From positions 139,162,829 to 139,226,828 of the forward strand of contig CM053143.1 of assembly GCA_028571685.1 (NCBI GenBank): a stretch of 64,000 nucleotides of DNA, read 5' to 3'. Numbering within the stretch: the stretch's first letter is position 1; the number at the start of each line of letters is the position of its first letter. This document shows positions 52,110 through 63,584 of the stretch, one piece after another. A model generated the notes under the pieces. It was not told the DNA's origin and ran no database searches. It worked only from the letters and a program-made list of their open reading frames with translations. The translations under genes and the position numbers were made by a program. The stretch comes from Heterohyrax brucei (lineage: Eukaryota; Chordata; Mammalia; Hyracoidea; Procaviidae).

Positions 52110-52330
52110 TTTATACTATAAAGAATGCAGATCTTCAGTGCACAGCCCAACAAATTTTTACATATGTGTCGAATCCATGTTATCATCACAGGGTACATTT
52201 CTATTTTACCCTAGAGGGTTTTGTCTTACCTCTTGCAAGTAATACCTCTTCACCCCACAACTAACAGCTCTTCTTTCTGGATTTTATCACCTAGATTCAA
52301 TTTTCTCTTCAAGAATTTGACTGATTTTTA
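52110..52330 (-). mobile_element. Old L1 3' UTR fragment
   Basis: GCAGATCTTCAGTGCACAGC, CCAACAAATTTTTACATATG and TCACAGGGTACATTTCTATT resemble the antisense 3' UTR of ancient L1 elements. Confidence 0.5.
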
Positions 52331-52461
52331 AAAGAGAAAAAGGAAAAGCATTTCATGTTTTTAAGTTACTCACCCCCATCACCAAGAACGGATTTTTTTT
52401 TTCTTTTTAGCAAGAAATTCTTCTAAGAAGCAGGAAAGAAAAAAACTACAGTGGTGAATAC

Positions 52462-52607
52462 CAAAACACACTGCTGCTGAGTTGATTCCAACTCATAGTG
52501 ACCTACAAAGAGAATAGAACTTCCCCATAGCATTTCCAAGGGGCACCTGACAGATTTGAGCTTCTGGTTAGCAGCTGTAGCACTTAACCACTAAGTGCTC
52601 AGGGCTT
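52462..52607 (-). mobile_element. AfroSINE, short type, diverged
   Basis: AAACACACTGCTGCTGAGTT, TCCAACTCATAGTGACCTAC and GGTTAGCAGCTGTAGCACTT are present; the head is CTCAGGGCT. Confidence 0.82.
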
Positions 52608-54711
52608 ACACTGGTGAATAAGGAAGGGGAAACAGAGGCACAACTCTTGAAAGGGTTGCCTTGTAACCTGAGGACAAATCCCATAACTAGATTATAGGCT
52701 GGAGAGTTAATAAATAGCTCTGAGGAGTGCTGTGTACTGTTCATGTAATACTGTTCAGTTAATACTCTGGATCAAAACACTCAAAGACCACCTAGTAGAC
52801 TTGCAGGGGAGGGAGGGAGGTGTTAGAGAGCCTTTGGGGTGGAAGGTCAGTTTTGCCAACTGCAAGCATAGATAATCATCTACTATCCTCAAGCTGGAAA
52901 ACAAGCTTCAACAACGATGAGAGGTGACCTCTGGGGAGGGGAAGGTGCCCAAACCCCAAAGAAAAAGGGACAGAGGAGAGAGAAAGAAGGCAATTCCTAG
53001 TCTCATAGCCCATCATGTTTAAACGGCTCCATGCAATCCTTGAATTTACAGAAAATTTCTTCCTTAATTTATTAAACTTTTGTAGGGAGCTGTTAGTTGT
53101 TTAGACTTTCCTTGCTGACTCTCGAGGATTATCTGTGATACTAGGAGAAGAAGGTAGACGATTAACCCAGGTGGCAGGGAAAAACGTGGTGACAGACAGT
53201 ATGGGACTGGGCTACGACAACGTCTGCTCAACGAACTATTTTGAGAGTCGTTTAGGACAGAGCTCCCCTAGTTGTTGTGTGCATGTGTGTGCACACACAC
53301 GTTTAAGCACACAGGGGCACACGTACGTGTGTGCATGTGTATGTCAAGGCTCCTCTGATATATTTAGCAGTTCTGGGGCTGGACCAATTTATGGGATTGC
53401 CCTGGACCAATCTTTAGGACTCCTGACAGTTGGGGAGGTTGCTTAAGGTTTGATTTCTAACTTGTTGGCTAAATACAAGTAGATGCATTTTATAAAATGC
53501 AACTAGTCTTAACATACATAAAGATACAAAACCTAGGGATTGATTGATGCTCTTTGTTGTCTTGATTTCCTTTCTGGTGAATGCGGTTCTCCAAACTACA
53601 GAAAATCACAGCAAGCTTGAAAAAAAATAATTGGGGGTTTATATATCTTTAACAAAAGTAATTGTCAGCATGCCCCAGTAAATGAATGTCTATTTTTAAG
53701 TCATATATATGAACTACTATACCATAGTGCTTTGTGTCACACACGCACACACACAGACACACACAAAGAGAAAAATTAAAAAATGAGGTAAAAAAGAAAA
53801 TGAACATTATTCTTAAACTAATTTTATTTTACAACAATGCAATAATGTTTTCCTTTCATCACAAAGAATTAGTAGGTTTTAGGAAGAATAATGACTCCAA
53901 AAACTTTTGCTCAACTCATTATGACAGAACAGTTTGAAAAACTGGGTCTAAGCTAAGAAAGAATATGTCAAACCTTAATTTGCAAAACTATCAGAATTGA
54001 AAAAGTTACCTTACCAAGAGACCTAGAGCCAAAAAAAAGACATTCATCACTGGCTGGAATTAATAAGTCATGATGGTTTATTTTTCAGTCTCATTTACAA
54101 ATTATGCAAATTTTGTTGAAATCTGAATAGGAAATTTTTATCTTCTTTGGTGTCTACTAGTTGTTCCTACAAGCTAATCTTGTATTGCTAATATTTCAAC
54201 AAGTAGGTTCAAAACCCACTGAAATGCTTTGGAATATTTTAAACATATTAAAATATTGTATTTCCAATTTCTTAGGTAGTGCCAACAATGTCACATGTAT
54301 AATTATTTGTAAAGACAAATGAAAACTCCAAACATCATTTCCCAAATAATCTTTTCATGTACAAGTTCTTTTAGAAAGATTTTCTTACTTTTTAAAGTGT
54401 CACCTTTACTTTGAGGGTACAGATGAATTTTTTTGCCTGCAAACAACTGCTTGATAATATTTGTCATTCCAGAGAAGGCCTGCAGATAGAAAACAGTTCT
54501 GTCTGGTGAAAGACAAATGTGGAACACACCTTTAGTTTTTGACAGATCTATTCAAAACTTTTCTATGAGATGATCCTTGGACTCGGGGTGATTCAAGCTG
54601 GTTTTGTGATCATACCCATCTCAGTGGGAAGTAGCAGCAATTCTACTATCTTAGTCCTTAAGTCTATCCTTCCACGTACATGTAAATGGAAGTGCCTCTT
54701 GGTATCTAGGG
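52608..54711. other. Probably single-copy DNA with alternating purine-pyrimidine tracts
   Basis: Two kilobases without recognisable SINE, LINE or LTR and without a gene. GT/CA-type tracts lie at about 53276-53345 and 53738-53767. A 103-codon plus-strand frame (53135-53446) runs through the first tract and is not convincing. Confidence 0.5.
53276..53345. repeat. Alternating GT/CA tract with two perfect palindromes
   Basis: GTGTGTGCACACAC (53285-53298) and CACACGTACGTGTG (53318-53331) are perfect 14-base palindromes in mostly alternating purine-pyrimidine sequence, a composition prone to Z-DNA or cruciform formation. Confidence 0.8.
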
Positions 54712-55007
54712 GCAGTGGTGGCTCAGTGGCACATTTCTCATCTTTCATGCTGGAGGCCTCATTTAACATCCAGAGAATACACCTTTTGTGCAGCCCCCTC
54801 TTGCCTATAAGTGAAGGTGGATATGTTGCTACATTGCTGAATGGCTTTCAGTGGAGCTTCTAGACTAAGATGAGCCAAGAAGAAAGAGCTGGTAATCTTC
54901 TTCTGCAAATCAGCCGTCAAAAATCCTATGGGTCACAACAATGTGATCCTGTTGTGCACGGTGTCGCCATGAGGCGGGGTGAATTGACAGCCGCTAATGA
55001 CAACCAC
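54712..55007 (+). mobile_element. tRNA-Gly-headed SINE with both RTE ends (copy 2)
   Basis: The head GCAGTGGTGGCTCAGTGGCA, then TTTCTCATCTTTCATGCTGG, aligns with tRNA-Gly(GCC). The body (TTTCAGTGGAGCTTCTAGAC, AAATCAGCCGTCAAAAATCC) aligns with the RTE 5' region at 25595-25665 and 42340-42425. The end (GTTGTGCACGGTGTCGCCAT, GACAGCCGCTAATGACAACC) aligns with the RTE 3' tail. It is therefore a small element with a Pol III-type head joined to an internally deleted RTE. No coding capacity. Confidence 0.75.
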
Positions 55008-55391
55008 CACTGCTCTTTATCTGAGGAGTGCAGAAGAGTGTGGGCACCGTGGCTGACCTTTCACCTTGTAGAACTGCGCTCTGCCTGCAGGATATCCCCC
55101 CACTGTTTTTCATGGAACCATCTGACATTCAGAGTGAGTGTCAATCCACTGTACTGGCAGTGGACTGACTGTGACAATCCACATAACATATACATTTTGT
55201 TTTGGTTTGGGATGAGAACTAATTATATAGAGAAGTTTAAAATATTTCAACTTCTCCCACATTATCTTCAAAACTTGTGTGGCTCTTGAGTCAGTTTGAT
55301 TTTGAATCCAATTATGTAATCACATCTAGGTTTAAGTACTTAAGTAAGTTATAGACCTTGCTGTGTATAGGTTCTCTTTTCTTCAGCTAGA
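55008..55391. other. No feature recognised
   Basis: Short unassigned stretch between the SINE and the RTE 3' end. Confidence 0.4.
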
Positions 55392-56030
55392 GATAATGGA
55401 GAGAATGGGAGAAAATTTTGAGGTTGTCAAGGATTTCATTTTACTTAGATCCAGAATTAATGCCCATAGGAGCAGTAGTCAAGAAATCAAACAACCTATT
55501 GAATTGGACAAATCTGCTATAAAAGATCTTATTAAAGTGCTAAAAAGCAAAGATGTCACTTTAAGGACCAAGATGTGCCTGACCCAAGCCATGACGTTTT
55601 CAGTCGCCTCATATGCATATGAAAGCTGGACAGTGAATAAGACCTAAGAAGAACTGATGCTTTTGAATTACAGTGTTAATGAAGAACACTGAATATACCA
55701 TGGACTGCCAGAAGAACAAACAAACCTACCTTGAAAGAAGTACAACCAGAATGCTCATTAGGAGCAAGCATGGAGAAACTTTCCCTAACATACTTTGAAC
55801 ATGTTATCAGGAAGGGTCAGTACCTTGAGAAAGGCATCGTGCTTGGTAGAGTCGAAGATCAGTAACAAAGAGCAAGTCTGTCAAGTAGATGGGTCGACAC
55901 AGCGGTTGTTGCAATGGACTCAGTTCTAACAACAACGGTGAGGATGGTGGACTGGGCAGTACTTCAGCCTCTTGTATCCAGGGTTACTGTGAGTTGGAAG
56001 TGACTTGACAAAACCCATCAACAACAACAG
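55392..56030 (+). mobile_element. RTE LINE 3' end
   Basis: 5'-truncated copy. Translation at 55363-55647 gives VVKDFILLRSRINAHRSSSQ, then SAIKDLIKVLKSKDVTLRTK, the RTE C-terminal region. It ends CCATCAACAACAACAGG. Stops follow. Confidence 0.88.
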
Positions 56031-58044
56031 GAATAATGGTGATACTGACTGCCTACGATTGTTAGGAGGATCAGAAGGGATATTATGTGAAGTCACATAG
56101 CATGATGCTTAATACAATGAAAGCTGACTATAATAATGACTGTATCTTACATTCCATTAATCAAGATGTCAATTTTAACAAGAATTTTCCTAAAGGAATA
56201 AACATGGGATAATTAACTCTATCCCAGGTCTGACGTGGAACATAGCAGATAGATTTCATCTCACATGTCAAATCCAATCCCATTGACAGTAACTGCTTAT
56301 AGAACTGGATTGAGAGGCATATGATGCTGAGTCTAAAATCCATGGGGAAAAATTGCTATGGTTGATTATTAGTGTCTGCTATGAGCACACAAAAAAGAAA
56401 TAGAAGCAGGCTTTCCAGACACTAGAGATCCTAATCTCCACAGTCTTCAGGACTCAGAAAGTGCTTTATTCATGCTCACATAGTAGCCCCTAGTGTAGTT
56501 TCTATGACAAATCACAGAATCAAACATGGTTTGTTGACTATAACACATAAATAAAGAGTTCTAACTTGTTTTTACCACTGTCACCTCCATTAGTTTGAAG
56601 AAAATCATCTTCCACACACAAAAAAATTGATCAGAGACAGCTACCAAGGATGCTTCAGAGTAGGTACAGCGGGTCTGACCAGATATCTCAAGCTAAAGAA
56701 GAGGATACTCAAAGAATTTAGAGCTATGGAGGCAATGTGTCCAATCAGAGTAGGGGAAGAAGACACGTGGGAAGAGGTAAGATGAGGCAAAGGTAAATGG
56801 TAAAGCTTTGGGGACAAAAAAAGAAGTCTGACAATGAGGGATCATAAATGAAGAGACTGTACATAATTTTTTGCATTAAATAAAGAAGTGTTTTGTCTGC
56901 TCTTAAACTAGTCTCTTCTTTGTTTCTTTGTTTTAATTTTTTGGATGAGCACAAATTTTCATGACTGAAAAGGGTTTAACACTTACGAGTTTGGCTGTTT
57001 AAGGCTTTAGTTTTGCTCCCTGTGGAGGTCTAATCCTAAGCTGGGTGAACACAATTGGTTTGGTTAAAAAAAAGAAACCCACCTTATGTGATGTGACAAA
57101 AATGCAGTGACAAAGCTCAGTGCTTTGTAGAAATGTAGATGGGAAGGGACCTTGACGTTAGATTAAGTAGTCAAGTCTTCCTATAACATGGATTAGAAAA
57201 AGTTTCTCTTTGATTTGGGGGTACTCTGCCCTTTTTTTTTGTCCCCCTACTCACCACCCTGTCACTGATGAGTCATGCAAGTATTTCTTTTTCAAATTAA
57301 ATTGTCGTTAGCATTAGAAATTTAAAACATTGCAGATGTCCCTTTGAACTAGCCAGAGATTCATTACACCTTATAAAATGTGAACTAAGAATGACTGTAA
57401 CCTGTGTGTAACCATATAAAACAAATACATATTTATGCATGCACATTATAATTAATGCATAATTACATTTTAATGTCCACCATTAACTGTTGAGTAATGT
57501 TCATCACTCAGTATAAATAGCCAACAAAAAACACCCACTCAAGTTGTTAAACAAGTCTTTGATTTCCTGACTCTAACTTTTAATGCCTGGCTCAGTAAAT
57601 TAAATTGCTTAGTATTCTCATCTAGAAGAGAGAGGTTTGCTTGTTGTTTGTTTTATAATGAACATTAGTCAACCCTTGACTAATGTTGGCTATGAAGTTA
57701 CACATTAGCCATGTATTAAATATTGTCTGGTATGTGTACAGAATGTAGCTGTACAAAATAAGCCTCTTTAAGCATTGAGAGCTCCAAAACCCACAAGCCT
57801 CTTTCTTGGTCAAATTCTGAACCAATGGAATAATCAAACAGAAGTATACGGCAGCGGGGAAAATACAACATGACTTTTCTTCCCTGATAAAGCTGATGCT
57901 GGAGAAGGTGGATTATATATACAGGCAGCAGGTTTTCTTGATACTGCAGAATTTGGCAACTAGCCCGTCTAGTCATAGAGCATGTGGGACCACCGCACAG
58001 GCTGCCTCTCTAAAGTAACATACATGGAGGTGTGTGCCAACAGC
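56031..58044. other. Probably single-copy DNA
   Basis: Two kilobases with no repeat or gene I can name. A poly-T run is at about 57231-57240. An AT-rich part with ATGCAT and TAATTA motifs lies at 57260-57620. Confidence 0.5.
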
Positions 58045-58915
58045 AAAAAGACAAACAGCTCAATGAAAAAAATGAGAGAAGGTCTTGAACAGACACTTTT
58101 CTAAAGAAGATACACCAGTGACCAATAAACCCACAAAAAAAATGAACAAAGTCGTCAGAAAAATGCAAATAAGGACCACAATGAAGTTGTACTCCACCCT
58201 GGACAATGGCTTTTATCAGAAAAAAACAGGAATTGAAGAGTTTGTGGAGAACTGGAACCTTTATCCATTGCTGGAGGGGACTTAAAATGATGCACGCTGC
58301 GAAGGAAAATAATCTGGCAGTTCTCGAAAAGCTAGACAGAGCATTTCCATATGACCCATCAGTTCTATTCCTAGGTACATACCCAAAAGTCTGGAAAGCA
58401 GGGGCTCAATCAGATACTTAGACACTAATGTTCACTGTAGTGTTACTGACAACAGGTAAAGGCTGGAAATAAAGTAAGTACCTATCAACAGATGGACAGA
58501 TAAACAAGATGGGCTACATACACGCAGTGGAATATCATTCAGCCATAAAGAAAAATGAGGTTGTGATCCGCGCTGTGACATTGATGACCCTTGAAAATGT
58601 TACATTGAGTGAAATAAGTCAGACACAAAGGATGAGTATCACATAATCCCACTTACATGAAATATCTAGACTAGACAAGCACAGAGAAACCAATGACTAT
58701 TAGTGGTCACCAGGGGCTGGGGGGAGGGCAGAATGGGAGTTACAGCTGAAAGGCTGTTGACTTTCTGTTTGGGGTGATAAACTCTTGTAAATGGATGGTG
58801 GAGACAGGAGCACAACATGGTGAGTGTAGTTAGTGTCACTGAACTGTAGAGTTAACAACAGTTAAAATGGCAAATCTTTTGATATGTATGTAGTTTACTA
58901 AGATAACATTTTTTT
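58045..58915 (+). mobile_element. Old L1 (L1M-type) 3' end
   Basis: The ORF2 C-terminus is at 58085-58285 (MNRHFSKED, then VVRKMQIRTTMKLYSTLDNG) and is followed by L1 3' landmarks: TGACCCATCAGTTCTATTCC, CAACAGATGGACAGATAAAC, GAATATCATTCAGCCATAAA, CCACTTACATGAAATATCTA and GTTAAAATGGCAAATC. 5'-truncated. The frame is broken. Confidence 0.88.
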
Positions 58916-59117
58916 AAGGCACCAGTGTCACCTTCCAGACTCATCAATCAGACTAAGTCACTCCTCCATCCTCTTCCCCAATGTGGTTCTAGGGGTTGCA
59001 AAGCTGTGACCCCAGGCCATGACAGCCAGGTCCCAATTCAGGAGAAGGACAGCACAAGGCCATCAAAATACTGAGTAAGATCAAAACAACCAGAAAAACA
59101 TAACATCCTTCATTCAA

Positions 59118-59255
59118 ATATAGGCTCCATGAGGACAGGGATATTTTCTGTTTGCTTGTGGCTATATTCCTAGTTCTTACAGAATTGCCTGGCACCATGA
59201 GATGATGCTCAATGCATGTTTATTGAATAAGTCAGGAGGATCAGTGAATGAGCAG
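59118..59255 (+). mobile_element. L2 LINE 3' end
   Basis: TAGGCTCCATGAGGACAGGG, TTGCCTGGCACCATGAGATG and CATGTTTATTGAATAAGTCA follow the L2 3' end in order. Confidence 0.65.
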
Positions 59256-59370
59256 AGAGGGAAGACAGGAGGGTCATGTGGAACTCCCTCCTCCTGGCAG
59301 AAAACACTGTCTTCCCGCATGTCTATGAGATATTTAAAAAACTATATTAATACTCAGTAATCCCAAGAAA

Positions 59371-59576
59371 GGAGCCCTGGTTGCCTAGTGGTTAAGCACT
59401 CAGCTGTGAACCAAAAGTCCAGAGGTTCCAACTCACCAGCTGCTCCTCTATAGATGAGAGATGGATCAGTCTACTTCTGCCAAGATCACAGCCTCGAAAA
59501 CCCTACAGAATAGTCCTACCCTCACCCATAGCATCCCTGTGACTCAGAATTAATTTGACAGCACACAACAGCAATA
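59371..59576 (+). mobile_element. AfroSINE, long type
   Basis: GGAGCCCTGGTTGCCTAGTG head, GGATCAGTCTACTTCTGCCA block and TTGACAGCACACAACAG end. TAATCCCA occurs on both sides, a target-site duplication. Confidence 0.9.
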
Positions 59577-59659
59577 ATCCCATTAATTTTTTTTTTTTTA
59601 TTTGACCACTTTGTCATCAGATGATATCAAAGACCCATTCTGGATATACCGGAGAAGAA

Positions 59660-59875
59660 CAATATTAATTTATCAAGCATTTCTTAGGTGCCAGGCTCTG
59701 TCCTAGGCTCTTTACAAGTATAAAGTCACATAAACTTCATAGCAGTCATTTGGCCTAGGTAACTTTCTTTACCCATTTAATGGATGTGAAAAAGGACAGT
59801 GCTTGTGTCATCAGTCCAAACCTAGGCATTCTGATTTCCGAGCTCACAGTTTCAACTGCTGTGCTGTATCCTACC
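59660..59875 (-). mobile_element. MIR SINE
   Basis: Antisense MIR: AGCATTTCTTAGGTGCCAGG, CTCTGTCCTAGGCTCTTTAC, CATTTAATGGATGTGAAAAA and CAACTGCTGTGCTGTATCC. Confidence 0.65.
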
Positions 59876-60424
59876 GTTGGATCACATTCTAGATCTCTAC
59901 CTTAAATTTTAGTCTAGACTTCCTCAGTTATACTTGGTATTTAGATGTTCTCTTTATGGTCCGGAGCTACAAGCACTGGTCTGAATGTTAGAAGTTATGA
60001 GTTAGGAAATTGCTAGTTGTAAGGACAAGAAACACTCTTGCTCTCGCTTCCTTGGGAAACTGAGGAAATGCTTTTCCAGTTTTCCCTTGGGAAATGGAGG
60101 AAACCTTCATGTGAAGATCAGAACTGGAAGACTGCGCCTTCTACAACGACCCTCTAGCTCCCAGTTTATCTCACCATTGCCTTGCCTCAGCACTGGACGC
60201 TGATTGCTCCTCCCTCTCCCATCCCGCCAGCTCAGGAATTCACTTGCGCTCAGTTTTCAGTGTTTTTGATTCACATAACTTATGACTTCTACATACTCGT
60301 GGTTCCTGCCTATCTTATTTCCTGTATTTTTTTATTACTACTATTCTGATGCCAGTGAACTCATTTTTAATGGACTACCAGCAAACACTCCAAAGGCAAC
60401 AAACAAAAAAAATCATCCCATTGA

Positions 60425-60615
60425 TTCAACTGTGGATTTTGGAATTAACCAAACTCAGGTTTATATCTTGGTTTCACAATTAGCTTCATAATCTTAGCTG
60501 AGTTTGCTTCATCTCCACATGATTTAATTTCTTAGTATACACAACAGTGACAGTGATACCCAACGCAGTGAGATAATGAACATAAATATTGAGAAGCTAG
60601 TAAATGCTCAAAAAA
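60425..60615 (+). mobile_element. MIR SINE, diverged
   Basis: AACTCAGGTTTATATCTTGG, TTAGCTGAGTTTGCTTCATC, GAGATAATGAACATAAATAT and AGTAAATGCTCAAAAA follow the MIR order loosely. Confidence 0.4.
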
Positions 60616-62349
60616 CAGTAGTTTTCATCCTTGAAAACTACATAATGGCATTGTCCCTGTTGGACATAACCTTAGTACCATGCCTCATATATTGCTGGCA
60701 AATCTTGAGGTTGCCTACCTTTGGTTCAGGCACCTATCAGCAGAAGGGAGGATGGTGGGCTCCCAGGTACCTGCTTTGGCAGATGAGTGATGGAGTCCAG
60801 GTGTCTTCAGATCTGCTTCCTCCTAACTCAGGGCTCTTCGCTTTCACCCAATGGTTAACTCTATAAGCATGCCTCATTTTCCATTGTAGAAGGGGCTCAA
60901 CACCTGCCCAGGATCTATTCTTATGGAAGTCAAAAGATGCACACAATGTTTTCTGTGATGGAGAAACTGATGCTACAAAGCTACAAGGCTCTGTATGTCT
61001 TTACAGAATGGGCTCAACAGAACCAGCTACTTTAGGGATTTAAGAGAGCCAGGAACCAACACTTCTCTCTTCCCTGATGAAGTCTGGAACCAACTGAGAC
61101 ATAAGACAAAAGAGCTAGGCAACTTGGAAACAAAATATTACCTTTATTTACTGCTAAAGCTGATACTGCCTAATATGGCTTCCACATGCAGACTTTTTGA
61201 TGCTGACTACCGAATTGAGCAAACCAACCTACTCAGTCAAAGACCCTGATGGAACAAGAAGCTTATACAGGGTTCTAGATTATTCAAGTTAAAAGAGACA
61301 ATGCTTCTAAGAACACACACAGATCAGTCCTCTACTAGAGTGAGCCAGCATTGTTATTATTAAGAAACTTGATTTGCTAAATTAAAATTACTCAGGTGTA
61401 GAGAATAATGTATCAGTTGCATGACTTGCTGTTATTTCCTAGGCTAAAGAGTAGTTTCTTCAACTCTGACATAAAAGCCTTGAGTATCCTGAGCCTTGAC
61501 TGCCATCAATCCTACAAGAAATGTGCGAGAAAAGTACAATATATCATAGTGACGAGAGCACAGATCCCCTCTCCTAATGAGCTGATGCACTCAAGTACTT
61601 TTTCCCTTGAATCTCTAAAGGAAGAAGTTCCAAAAAAAGGCAGTGGGACGCCCTTGGGGACACGTGACTCCAAAGAACCCATTCATCGCTGATGATCCTT
61701 AAGGTGTGTTTCAGTCTGTTACAGAAAGTCTTTGAGGTGGCACCTAACTACCTACCTTCCTTCCCTCCCTCTCTTCCTTCCTTCCTTCCTTTCCTTTTTT
61801 TTGCTTTCTCTAAGGACTATGAGCAAGACTAGATGGCTTGGCGCCAAAAAGGTGCCAAGTGAATAACACTGATTCCCCTGGAGGAAAATGTAAAACAGCT
61901 AACAACTTGTTTGCAAAGGTAGGGAGGGTGCAAAGTACAAGCCTAATGTCTCCTGCAAGCTGCTGCTTGCTTTCCTGGGGGGAAAGTGTCTCAGAGTTCC
62001 AAAATGTGCTGTGCACCTGCCAGCTGTAGGTTGGCCCAGCTCACCAGCCCTCACTCTCAATTAGGATGCCTTGGAAAGAAGCCGCAAAGTCTCACCTCCT
62101 ACGCGGAGTGCTTGTCGCTTGTTAGCTGCTGAGTGTTGTCCCTCACTGTGAGGACCATGTGGTCTGACAGGACAGAACCTGCTTGGAGATGTTGCAGGTG
62201 GGCAGACTGCCCCATTTGGAGAACCACTCTGTGCCCACCACCCCCACCACGTCCGCATTGCCATTTCATATATTCAGTTCACTGCAGTGCTCTTAGGTCT
62301 GCCAATTATTGACTTGTTCAGTTTTCATTACCTGTCTTTCCCACAAGAA
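60616..62349. other. Probably single-copy DNA with a CT-rich tract
   Basis: No gene recognised. A (CCTT)n-like tract lies at about 61752-61812. Several open frames of 60-96 codons occur, for example 61408-61692, but none shows a known domain. Confidence 0.45.
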
Positions 62350-62525
62350 AGGAGCCTTGATGGTGAAGTGGTTAAACCCTTGGCTGCTAACCAAAAGGTC
62401 AGCAGTTCAAACCCACCAGCTGTTCTGCAGGAAAAAGATTTGGCGGTCTGCTTCCGTAGAGATCATACCTTTCGAAACTCTGCAGGGCCATTCATCTCTG
62501 TCCTATGGGGTCCCTGTAAGTCAAC
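62350..62525 (+). mobile_element. AfroSINE, long type
   Basis: GGAGCCTTGATGGTGAAGTG head, GGTCAGCAGTTCAAACCCAC B-box region and TGGCGGTCTGCTTCCGTAGA block. Confidence 0.88.
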
Positions 62526-62594
62526 GAAAGACTCAGTAACGAAAGACTCCTCGTGGGAATATGAAGTCCCAGGAGGACAGGGGCCTCAGCTGTC

Positions 62595-63055
62595 ATGTTC
62601 AGTTCTGCAGTGTCTGTGCCTAGAACAGTGCCTGGCATGTAGTAATTAGGAAATAAATATTTACTGCCCCGACCCGCGGGGCGAATCAACGGAGGAACGA
62701 GGGGGAGCCTGTGAAAATGAAGGTGGGGCAAGAAAGACGCGAAGAAATGGAGGCAAGACAAAGTTCTGATCAAGCCTCAAGGTTTTATTGTTATAATGAG
62801 GTATACATATAGCAGCGAGAATAGAGGGAGGGATCAAGTGACGTAGGGACGGAGTGACATTTGGAGTGAGGTAGTTGTCGGCTGGGGATTGGATATACAT
62901 ATGACTAAGGCAGTGACATCAGGCAGGAAGTTTTTCGCGCGCGCGGGCCTTTTGAATTTCGCGGGCGCGGGCTTTTTCAGCCCTACAAGCTTCCTGTATG
63001 TCGGGGCCTGGGGGCTCACCCATGGCTCCCGACAATTTACTGAATGAATAATTTC
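62595..63055 (+). mobile_element. L2 LINE 3' tail split by an ERV2-like LTR
   Basis: AGAACAGTGCCTGGCATGTA, then AATAAATATTTAC, is interrupted by the LTR and resumes as ATTTACTGAATGAATAA. This is the L2 3' end with the LTR target inside it. Confidence 0.65.
62665..63034 (-). mobile_element. Class II (ERV2-like) solo LTR, copy 2
   Basis: Fossil LTR, 370 bases, same family as 40435-40819, with minus-strand ends TGTCGGGAGCCATGG and GGTCGGGGCA. The exact 6-base target-site duplication is ATTTAC (62659-62664 and 63035-63040). AATAAA on the minus strand lies at 62784-62789. The CpG-dense block (62936-62986) has fewer repeat units than copy 1. The promoter-proximal half is much closer to copy 1 than the other half. 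No internal region. Confidence 0.9.
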
Positions 63056-63224
63056 AAAAATGAGTGTTGTCCTTCTGTGAATGAGGAGGAAAGAGTACAC
63101 GATGATACACTTGCTTGCCTAGAGCCACAGAGCTAAAGGGTAACCCAGACTAGAATCCAGATTTCTCTTCCCAGCACCATTCTTGTCCCTCACACCCTGT
63201 GAAAAGCTTCACACCCTCCATCCC

Positions 63225-63400
63225 AGTCAGCATCTTACCTTCCTGCTTCTGGCTGTATTTTCCTCTCTGAGCCCTTCTCCTAACTAATACACTGCATCTT
63301 TTTCTATCCTGTTCACCATTGGTCCTGCCTGTAGTATGTAGGTTCCTTGAAGGTAGGAATTTTTATCTATTGTGTTCACTGCTGTTGTCCCAGCAACAAC
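63225..63400 (+). mobile_element. L2 LINE 3' UTR fragment
   Basis: CTGTATTTTCCTCTCTGAGC, GTATGTAGGTTCCTTGAAGG and TATTGTGTTCACTGCTGTTG match the L2 3' UTR order. Confidence 0.55.
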
Positions 63401-63409
63401 AGTAACAAT

Positions 63410-63572
63410 GACAATAAACCGATTTTCATTGAGTAGATTTGATTCACCGTGACTTGATTTGTATCAGAATAGAACTGCTCCATAGGGTTTTCAGTATTTT
63501 TTGGACATTGATCTCCTTGGGTGGACTCAAATCTCCAGACTTTTCTTATGCACTTCCACTCCTAGGAACTCC
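63410..63572 (-). mobile_element. AfroSINE variant, antisense, diverged
   Basis: TTGATTCACCGTGACTTGAT, AACTGCTCCATAGGGTTTTC and CTCCTTGGGTGGACTCAAAT. Confidence 0.7.
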
Positions 63573-63584
63573 AATAATGATAAG

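Noticed and set aside
53135-53446. 103-codon frame with Cys/His/Thr-rich middle
   Set aside because: The composition comes from the GT/CA tract it crosses.
54712-54785. Possible tRNA-Gly gene
   Set aside because: The acceptor and T-arm pairing are degraded and the sequence continues into an RTE-derived SINE body.
61408-61692. 94-codon plus-strand frame in single-copy DNA
   Set aside because: No recognisable domain, splice context or codon signal; this length is expected by chance in 64 kb.
61838-61862. Hairpin-like CTTGGCGCCAAAAAGGTGCCAAG
   Set aside because: A short stem with no U-tract, repeated context or RNA family signature; likely chance.
62113-62180. Possible further SINE end (GTTAGCTGCTGAGTGTTGTC)
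   Set aside because: The similarity covers only a short stretch and lacks a head, tail or flanking duplication.
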